This document shows, piece after piece, positions 32,383 to 37,509 of a DNA stretch of 37,509 nt. Position numbers and translations under genes: made by a program. The stretch is from an uncultured Spirochaetaceae bacterium (GTDB taxonomy: Bacteria > Spirochaetota > Spirochaetia > Treponematales > Treponemataceae): NCBI GenBank assembly GCA_902799665.1, contig CADCBK010000028.1, forward strand, positions 1 to 37,509, read 5' to 3'. Every line of letters starts with the position of its first letter. Position 1 is the stretch's first letter. Under the pieces are notes generated by a model. It ran no database searches, was not told where the DNA came from, and worked only from the letters and a program-made list of their open reading frames with translations.

Positions 32383-33189
32383 TTAATTTCCTCCCACCGT
32401 TACGTTAACGATAATCGTTCCTGTCGTCGGAGCGGGACTTCCGCCGGCCCCGCCTGCAAACGCTCCGCCAGCCGGCGCGAACTCGCTTGCGCTGATGGCG
32501 TTCATGCCCACGGCCTCGTCAAGCGCGATGTTGAAAGGCCGCGCTGAAAGGGCCCTTTCGTTGGCGTAGCCAAAAGGCTTTTTGGCGCCTTCCAGCTTGT
32601 TCACGCTTGTGGACTGGCCTTCGTTAAGCGCGCAGGCTCCTGGAACCGCGCGGCCTCCGCTTACCGCAACGGCGCTGTTGGAATCGTCCGAAATTTCAGT
32701 CGCGCTTCCCTCGCCTTTTGACGTGGGCCAAACGGCGGTTACGCTTTCTATGGCCGTCACTGTGTCCGTGTTGTAGCCGCATTCCTCGCGCACGATGGTT
32801 CCGCGCACAGAAGCGGTCGCGGCAGGCCCCTTGATTGTAAAGCCCGCGCGGCGGTCTTCCAGTTTTTTTACGTTTGAAGTCAAAGTTCCGATTTTCATGC
32901 TGACCACGGCGTTGTCCTTGGCGGGGCTTTCCGAAAGCTCGTCAAGCTTTACGCGGGTCATGGGGCCAAGGTCAACGACCGAGCCCTTGAACTTAAGCTT
33001 TAGGGCGCTCTTGAAGGCGGTCTGTATTGTGGCTCCCTGCCCTATCTTGGCTCCAACAGAAAGCGGCGTCCAGCTTGTTCCGTTTAAGCTGTATTGGGCC
33101 TTTCCCTGAATTGACAAAACCTCCGCGTCGTAGGCAAAGAGGCAAACGGCCGCGAAAGAAAGAATGATTGAAAATAAAATCCTCTTCAT
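32383..33189 (-). CDS. Exported FecR-domain protein
   Basis: The 268-residue protein has a signal peptide (cleavage after LFA, about residue 19) and a FecR domain (about 22-130): 'AEVLSIQGKAQYSLNGTSW', 'VGAKIGQGATIQTAFKSALKLKF', 'GTLTSNVKKLEDRRAGFTIKGPAATASVRGT'. It lacks the cytoplasmic anti-sigma segment and TM helix of classical FecR, so it is probably a periplasmic or envelope protein. The C-terminal part is low in complexity and Gly/Ala-rich. Stand-alone exported FecR domains are common in spirochaetes; their role is not settled. GGGGGAG precedes the ATG by four bases. It sits between the beta-barrel gene and the FGE lipoprotein gene in one operon. Confidence 0.82.
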   Translation of the reverse strand: MKRILFSIILSFAAVCLFAYDAEVLSIQGKAQYSLNGTSWTPLSVGAKIGQGATIQTAFKSALKLKFKGSVVDLGPMTRVKLDELSESPAKDNAVVSMKIGTLTSNVKKLEDRRAGFTIKGPAATASVRGTIVREECGYNTDTVTAIESVTAVWPTSKGEGSATEISDDSNSAVAVSGGRAVPGACALNEGQSTSVNKLEGAKKPFGYANERALSARPFNIALDEAVGMNAISASEFAPAGGAFAGGAGGSPAPTTGTIIVNVTVGGN

Positions 33190-33202
33190 AAAACTCCCCC
33201 TC

Positions 33203-34378
33203 TTAGAACGACAGGCTTGCGTTAAGCGAAATCTGGACCTTGCTGGCGTCGCTGTCGTCCTTGTCTATGTACTGCTGGAACGAGGCTCCAACGCATGCGT
33301 CGCTTACGATTTGATAGTCCGCGCCGACGTTCCACTCAAAGCCTTGGAAGCCTCCAGAGTCCTTCGCAAAGTTAAAGACAAGGCCGGCTCCCGAGCGCGC
33401 CAAAAGGAATGGCAAGGGCTTGATCGACGCGGAGGCGTAGGCCTTGAAAAGGCTTGTGTATTGCGGCTCCTTCATAGAAAAGCAAGAGTCGATTTTTGTG
33501 AAGCCCGTAAAGGCGTTCTTTCCGTCCTTGCCGCCGGAAGCGTAGACCGCGCCCGCGCCCACCGTCAAGTCCTTGAAGGGCGCGAACCACTTGACTTCGG
33601 CGCGGGTCAAGTTTGTCGCCTCAAAAGAGCCGCCGTCAAAGCTTTGCAAGCCCAGCGTGCTTGAGGCGTCGTAGTAAATGGTCTTATAGATGGGGCCTGT
33701 CATGTCCAGCGTCGCGTAAAGGCGGTTGAACGCCTTTCCCGAAGTTTTGACAGCCGCCAAAAACTGGCCCGAAAGGGTTTGCGTCGAGAACAAGTTTGGA
33801 ACGCTGGCTCCGACAGAAGCGACGACATAGCGCTCGCAAACTTGGTAGACCTTGTCGGTCTTGTACTCGTAGGGGTCGTTCTTGTGGTTTAAAATTTTCA
33901 CCGTGCCGGAATTCAAAAGGCCCGTGAAGCCGGCGTAGGCCGACACGACGACGCGGGGAAACTCGACGCTCACGTTGACGCCGTCGCAGTTTTGCTTCAT
34001 CACAAGGCCCGAAAGGTCGGTGTAGAAAAAGCGGCCCGCGCTGAGAGTGAGCGGAGAGCCGGCGACGTTCCAGGCGCCGACATACTTGGCCAAGTTTATG
34101 TCCACGCGGTTGTAGGTCTTTTCGACAAAGGCGTCATGTTCAAATTCGTAAAGCGCCTGCGCGGCGAAATAGGATGAGCCGTCCTTGTTAAGAGGAACCT
34201 TTATCCAAGCCAAAAGGTCGTTCACCTGGTCCAGCTTAAGGTTAGAGAAATTGTTTCCCTTTACTCTGGTGAAGTTTGCGATAGAGCCGCCAAAGTCCAA
34301 GGGGAACGAAAGGGCCAAAGCCGAGCAGAAAAGCGCGGCGGCAAGCAGTGTTTTCTTTGCGTTGAAAGCTATTTTCAT
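33203..34378 (-). CDS. Putative outer-membrane beta-barrel protein
   Basis: The 391-residue protein has a signal peptide (cleavage near ALS-FP, about residue 24). The mature part alternates hydrophobic and polar residues in short strands ('SPLTLSAGRFFYTDLSG', 'VVVSAYAGFTGLL', 'LTVGAGAVYASGGKDG') and ends in 'KVQISLNASLSF', a terminal strand with the C-terminal Phe expected by the BAM machinery. This suggests an outer-membrane barrel. I cannot name a family; a porin or a secretion or anchoring channel are both possible. It overlaps the upstream gene as ATGA (34375-34378) and precedes fecR by 13 nt, so a joint envelope function is inferred. Confidence 0.7.
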   Translation of the reverse strand: MKIAFNAKKTLLAAALFCSALALSFPLDFGGSIANFTRVKGNNFSNLKLDQVNDLLAWIKVPLNKDGSSYFAAQALYEFEHDAFVEKTYNRVDINLAKYVGAWNVAGSPLTLSAGRFFYTDLSGLVMKQNCDGVNVSVEFPRVVVSAYAGFTGLLNSGTVKILNHKNDPYEYKTDKVYQVCERYVVASVGASVPNLFSTQTLSGQFLAAVKTSGKAFNRLYATLDMTGPIYKTIYYDASSTLGLQSFDGGSFEATNLTRAEVKWFAPFKDLTVGAGAVYASGGKDGKNAFTGFTKIDSCFSMKEPQYTSLFKAYASASIKPLPFLLARSGAGLVFNFAKDSGGFQGFEWNVGADYQIVSDACVGASFQQYIDKDDSDASKVQISLNASLSF

Positions 34379-34827
34379 TTTGAACCCTCCGCCGCTTGTA
34401 TGCAGGAATTAAAAAGGCTTAGCGCGTTCTGGCCCGAAACCGTCATCGATGGATCGGCGGCCTTGTCCAAAAGCCCCAAGGCCTTGAATTCCTTAAATGA
34501 ATAGCGCGCTGAATTTTTTGTCAGCCTGCAAAAAAGGCCGCCCTTGATTCCCGCGGCCTTGGCGTAAAGAGCGCAAAGCTCGCCAAGCCTTATCTGGCCA
34601 ACGTCAGACGCGCCGTTTTTTATCCAATTCTTTTTCACGGCTTCGTAAAGGGCTTCGCTTTCCGTGGCGCCCTCGTCAATGCCGCCCGAATATGCCAAGG
34701 CAAGATAGGCGGCCTGGCCGTAGTTTATGGCCGGGCTTTCCACTATTTGGCTGATTGATTCCATGCTTTGCGCATGAATAACGAAAGAAGCGGCCATAAA
34801 GAAAACGGCCGCGAAAACTTTTTTCAT
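34375..34827 (-). CDS. Small exported protein of unknown function, first gene of the envelope operon
   Basis: I do not recognise this 150-residue protein. It has a clear signal peptide (MKK start, cleavage after IHA at about residue 19). The mature part is helical, with 'INYGQAAYLALAYSGGIDEGATESEALYEAV' and 'RYSFKEFKALGLLDKAADPSMTVSGQNAL', loosely recalling S-layer-homology-like helical repeats, but too weakly to claim. It carries two Cys (about 85 and 99) plus one near the C-terminus. GGGAGGAAC precedes the ATG and a consensus promoter lies about 35 bases upstream. Confidence 0.65.
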   Translation of the reverse strand: MKKVFAAVFFMAASFVIHAQSMESISQIVESPAINYGQAAYLALAYSGGIDEGATESEALYEAVKKNWIKNGASDVGQIRLGELCALYAKAAGIKGGLFCRLTKNSARYSFKEFKALGLLDKAADPSMTVSGQNALSLFNSCIQAAEGSK

Positions 34828-34861
34828 AGTTCCTCCCTCAAACTATTTTTTTGATTCTTCT

Positions 34862-34891
34862 ATTATACACCCCCCACATCAAAATTGTCAA
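34862..34891 (-). promoter_or_regulatory. Consensus sigma-70 promoter of the envelope operon
   Basis: Minus strand: TTGACA (34886-34891), 18-bp spacer containing a G6 run, TATAAT (34862-34867). Both hexamers are perfect. The G6 tract within the spacer could alter spacing by slippage. Confidence 0.85.
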
Positions 34892-34909
34892 TGGAGAGTC
34901 CAATCCGTT

Positions 34910-35563
34910 CTATTCCGGCAAAAAGTCGGGCTGGATTTCAAAAGCCCTTTGGCCTGTCGCAAGCGGCAATGTCAGCCTAAAGGCGCAAAGGCAAAGGCGC
35001 TTTAGGCCCATGTCGCGCTTGGCCGCCTTGTTAAGGCCAAAGTCGCCGTACTTGTCGTCGCCGATTATCGGAAGGCCGCTTTGGGCCAAGTGGATGCGGA
35101 TTTGGTGCGTCCGGCCTGTGGCAAGCGTCAAGCGCATAAGGCAAACGTCCAGCCTGGAAGCCTTTGCCTCCTCCGCCAAAAATTCCGGAAGCTTTTCGCG
35201 CTCGTAAAGGGTCATGGCGCTCTTGCTTTGCCCCTTTTCCTTTATCGGAAGCGTTATCTTTCCGCTTGGGCTTTTGGGAGTTCCAAAGCAAAGGGCGAGG
35301 TACTCCTTTTTGACCGACTTTTCGCCGACCAGGCGCGACCACTTGTTTGCCGCGGCGGAGCTTTTGGCGCAAAGCAAAAGGCCGCTGGTGTCCTTGTCAA
35401 GCCGGTGGCAAAGGTAAACCTTTTGGCCTATTTGTTCCGCAAGGTCTGTGTCAACGCTGCGGCCCACTCCGGCTCCGCCCTGGCTTGCAAGCCCGCTTTT
35501 TTTGTTCACTAAAATTATCTCGTCGTCCTCGTAGACGACCGGCATAAAAGTTTCGCTTTTCAT
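34910..35563 (-). CDS. RluA-family pseudouridine synthase, compact form
   Basis: A pseudouridine synthase of about 217 residues without an S4 domain. The catalytic loop is 'LCHRLDKDTSGLLLCAK' with Asp in HRLD, preceded by 'IILVNKKSGLASQGG'. Later motifs are 'LATGRTHQIRIHLAQSGLPIIGD' and 'RLCLCAFRLTLP'. This compact architecture resembles RluA/TruC-like enzymes; target uridine unknown. Start choice: the ATG at 35563 is about three bases from the start site predicted by TTGAAA-17-TATCAT, an ATG at 35545 is possible, and the longest frame (35602) would overlap the divergent promoter. Neither has a good Shine-Dalgarno. It is the third RluA-family gene in the window. Confidence 0.85.
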   Translation of the reverse strand: MKSETFMPVVYEDDEIILVNKKSGLASQGGAGVGRSVDTDLAEQIGQKVYLCHRLDKDTSGLLLCAKSSAAANKWSRLVGEKSVKKEYLALCFGTPKSPSGKITLPIKEKGQSKSAMTLYEREKLPEFLAEEAKASRLDVCLMRLTLATGRTHQIRIHLAQSGLPIIGDDKYGDFGLNKAAKRDMGLKRLCLCAFRLTLPLATGQRAFEIQPDFLPE

Positions 35564-35585
35564 TTTGGCGAAAATGATATATAAT
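35557..35585 (+). promoter_or_regulatory. Predicted promoter of the transglutaminase-like gene
   Basis: TTTTCA (35557-35562), 17-bp spacer, TATAAT (35580-35585), about 27 bases before the ATG at 35612. It overlaps the divergent promoter on the other strand. Confidence 0.6.
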
Positions 35586-35602
35586 ATGTGAATATTTTTC
35601 AA
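35574..35602 (-). promoter_or_regulatory. Predicted promoter of the compact RluA-family gene
   Basis: Minus strand: TTGAAA (35597-35602), 17-bp spacer, TATCAT (35574-35579). The expected start is near 35567, just before the ATG at 35563. Confidence 0.5.
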
Positions 35603-35611
35603 GGACGGTCT

Positions 35612-36778
35612 ATGAAATTTTTTAAGCTTTGCGCGGCATCTTTATTCTTGCTTTTCGCTCCGCTTCTTTCCTTCGCGGAATTCTATTCCTCCTCATACTA
35701 CGGCTGGAACCTTGACTTGCCCGAGGGCTTTGTCCTAAAGGAGGCGTCCGACGACGGCCTTTCCTTTTACTTGGAGCACGAGTTCATGAAAGTCCGCGCG
35801 GCGATAAAGATGTTTGGCGCGGACCTTTACGAGCGAAGCGACTTGGCCATGGAGGACACGCTGAACAAGATTGGCGCGGACGGCGAAATCGACGGCTTTT
35901 TGTGGAACGGCCGGCATGCCTCCGTCGCGCAGTATTCCTTCCAGCTTCCGGGAAACCCGACCGCCCAAGCCGGCTGGGGAATTTCCGTCACCACCGAGCA
36001 AAAGCCCGTCCACCTTGTGGTCCTTTGCTACGCCGACAAGAACGTCGCCGACGACTGCCAGCAGTTCATTTTGAGCGCGGTCGACTCCCTTTGCGTTGGA
36101 AAAAAGGACTTTAGGCTGCCCGGCCCAATCACAAGCTACGCCTTTAATTCCGGAGACAGCCAAAACGTAAAGATTAAAATCGACGGAAAGGAGCTTTACG
36201 CAAGCATTCCCTCGCAAGCCCAAGAATCGGGCCGCTTTGTCATAGACCGGGAATTCAGCGTGCTTACCCTTTACGCAAAGCAAAAGCAATGGAAAGAGGC
36301 TTGGCAGCGCTACTACCGCCTTGTCTTTAGGGAAGCATATTCCCGCTTGGACGGGGCAAGCCAAGCGATTTACGCGGCCCTCAGCGTGGACGCGCTTACA
36401 AAGAACCCCCAAAACCCCAACCTGGAAATTTGCAAAAAGCTTTTGGCCTGGGTCCAGGACTTTAGCTACCAGCGCGAGCAGGACGCAAGCGACCTAAACG
36501 ACTTGGCCAGCGTCTTGCAAAACAAGGGCTCGGACTGCGACAGCCGCGCGCTCTTGCTATGCGTCTTGATGGAGCATTACGGCGTCAAGACGGAATTGTT
36601 CGTTTCGGGCGTTTACTCGCACGCGCTTTTTGGCGTGGACTTGCCCTATCCGGGCGCGCGGATTATGGTTGACGGAACAAACTATCTTTTGTGCGAAACC
36701 ACGGCGCCGGTTGACATGGGGCTTGTGGCAAAAGAGCAGTCAGAGACAAAGAACTGGATTGGCGTGGACTTGCCCTAA
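35612..36778 (+). CDS. Exported transglutaminase-like (papain-fold) protein
   Basis: The 388-residue product starts at ATG 35612, preceded by AAGGA (35601-35605); an upstream in-frame start lacks a site. The signal peptide is cleaved after SFA (about residue 22). The N-terminal domain (about 25-165) is beta-rich: 'YYGWNLDLPEGFVLKEASDDG'. The C-terminal domain carries a probable catalytic triad: C309 in 'GSDCDSRALLLCVLMEHYG', H337 in 'SHALFGV', D354 in 'MVDGTNYLLCETT'. This fits the transglutaminase-like/papain fold, used in bacteria as proteases or amidases rather than cross-linkers. The substrate is unknown. It stands alone on the plus strand. Confidence 0.75.
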   Translation: MKFFKLCAASLFLLFAPLLSFAEFYSSSYYGWNLDLPEGFVLKEASDDGLSFYLEHEFMKVRAAIKMFGADLYERSDLAMEDTLNKIGADGEIDGFLWNGRHASVAQYSFQLPGNPTAQAGWGISVTTEQKPVHLVVLCYADKNVADDCQQFILSAVDSLCVGKKDFRLPGPITSYAFNSGDSQNVKIKIDGKELYASIPSQAQESGRFVIDREFSVLTLYAKQKQWKEAWQRYYRLVFREAYSRLDGASQAIYAALSVDALTKNPQNPNLEICKKLLAWVQDFSYQREQDASDLNDLASVLQNKGSDCDSRALLLCVLMEHYGVKTELFVSGVYSHALFGVDLPYPGARIMVDGTNYLLCETTAPVDMGLVAKEQSETKNWIGVDLP

Positions 36779-36832
36779 GCCGCTCGTGTTTTCGTTTGCA
36801 AGGCAAAAATTATTATTTCGAGCGGAGTCACC

Positions 36833-36848
36833 GCGTCCTTACGGACGC
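36833..36848. other. Small hairpin between convergent genes
   Basis: GCGTCC-TTAC-GGACGC is a perfect 6-bp stem between the transglutaminase-like and EIIA genes. Neither side has a convincing U tract, so it is only a weak terminator candidate. Confidence 0.3.
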
Positions 36849-36859
36849 TGCCTTATTGA

Positions 36860-37509
36860 TTAAGAGACTAAAAGCTTGTAGGCTTCGTCGGCGCTTTGGG
36901 CGGACAAAAGCGCGTCGCGCAAGGCGTTGTCCTTAAGCTTGGCGCTAAGGTGCGACAAAGTCTGCAAGTAGTATGAGTGCTGGTTGTAGGCCGCGGCGAT
37001 CATAATCAAAAGCTGTATGGGCTGGTCGTCAAGGGTCTGGAAGTCCTGGATTGGAGTCTTGCAAATTCCCACCGCCATAACCAAATCGGTTACGCTTGAA
37101 AGACGCGCGTGCGGAATCGCTATGCCGCGGCCGATTGCGGTTGACATAAGCTCTTCGCGCTTTAGGATTTCAGTCTCAAGCTCCTTGGCGAATTTGACTT
37201 GCGGGGCCTTGCTAAGCGCAGACGAAAGCTCTATCAAAGCGTCGCGCTTTGAGCTTTGCTTTATGAAAATCACTCTGTCCGTGGAAAGAATGTTCTTTAC
37301 TTGAACGGCCATTTTTGGCGAAGAAAGGCGGCTGCCGGATGAAAGGCGCTCGTTGACCCATTTTTCAATCTCTGACTTTTTAAAGCGCCAAACCGTTCCG
37401 ATTTTTCCGGCGGGAATTTCCCATTCCAGCCTGCCGACGGTATACCGCTTTTCGCGGATCATCAGGATCTCGTTCTTTTCATTGAAGATGACGATGCTGA
37501 CGGCTTCTT
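36860..37509 (-). CDS. PTS EIIA (PtsN-type) protein with helix-turn-helix part; N-terminus Nudix-like, 5' truncated
   Basis: The frame is open to the window edge. The C-terminal 150 residues are a PTS EIIA domain of the nitrogen/fructose type, with 'IGRGIAIPHARLSSV' carrying the phosphorylatable His. Before it, 'IPAGKIGTVWRFKKSEIEKWV' is the second half of an excisionase-type DNA-binding helix-turn-helix, an arrangement seen in EIIA proteins of several phyla. The residues further upstream do not look like the first half of that domain: 'EAVSIVIFNEKNEILMIREKR' and 'GRLEWEIPAGKI' read like the start of a Nudix hydrolase. The two families meet at the shared IPAGKI. This may be a contig chimera or a recombination product. 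An ATG at 37462 exists but would begin within the Nudix-like part. Confidence 0.75.
   Translation of the reverse strand, partial: EAVSIVIFNEKNEILMIREKRYTVGRLEWEIPAGKIGTVWRFKKSEIEKWVNERLSSGSRLSSPKMAVQVKNILSTDRVIFIKQSSKRDALIELSSALSKAPQVKFAKELETEILKREELMSTAIGRGIAIPHARLSSVTDLVMAVGICKTPIQDFQTLDDQPIQLLIMIAAAYNQHSYYLQTLSHLSAKLKDNALRDALLSAQSADEAYKLLVS

Noticed and set aside
1..37509. CRISPR array
   Set aside because: No regularly spaced identical repeats with unique spacers were seen on either strand.

Overview
The window looks like chromosomal DNA of a spirochaete, most likely a Treponema of the gut or rumen type. The evidence is an archaeal/eukaryotic-type MetG with a C-terminal tRNA-binding domain, a FemX-type peptidoglycan bridge enzyme, a membrane-anchored PilZ protein, SbsA-type Ig-like lipoproteins, a FecR plus FGE-sulfatase surface cluster, and Rpn-family PD-(D/E)XK 'transposase' genes. 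The genus is inferred from gene content only. No rRNA, tRNA, CRISPR array or replication origin is visible. Coding density is very high and no gene-free stretch exceeds 300 bases.

Layout. (1) 1-7713, plus strand: the tail of one Ig-like protein, an Ig-like lipoprotein, then two tandem RND permeases. The first permease is split by an apparent frameshift in a T6 run. (2) 7720-9033, minus: uracil permease, whose terminator lies inside the 3' end of the second RND gene. (3) 9102-10505, plus: D-Ala-D-Ala carboxypeptidase. (4) 10502-18159, minus, tightly packed: PilZ protein, HEAT-like exported protein, truncated-type ComEC, KsgA, YggS, a small exported protein, and two RluA-family pseudouridine synthases. 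(5) 18214-18888, plus: CPBP intramembrane protease. (6) 18905-27401, minus, packed operon: metG, femX-like, RNase Z, a fused Gld-type ABC transporter and its DUF4340 partner. (7) 27525-29462, plus: a split Rpn gene, an AT-rich stretch with an Rpn tail remnant and a perfect palindrome, and an intact Rpn gene. (8) 29702-34827, minus: a four-gene envelope operon (small exported protein, beta-barrel-like protein, FecR protein, FGE-domain lipoprotein) behind a consensus promoter. (9) 34910-36778: a third RluA-family synthase divergent from an exported transglutaminase-like protein. (10) 36860-37509, minus: a PTS EIIA protein whose visible N-terminus reads like a Nudix hydrolase joined to a helix-turn-helix at a shared motif.

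The best candidates for something under-described are the FecR/FGE/beta-barrel envelope operon, the single-polypeptide Gld-type transporter with DUF4340, the Ig-lipoprotein/twin-RND operon, and in-frame low-complexity inserts with 33-45 nt duplications in three unrelated proteins. Several genes also appear to start within a few bases of the predicted transcription start, which suggests leaderless mRNAs. The T6 frameshift and the Nudix/EIIA junction may be assembly errors and should be checked first.
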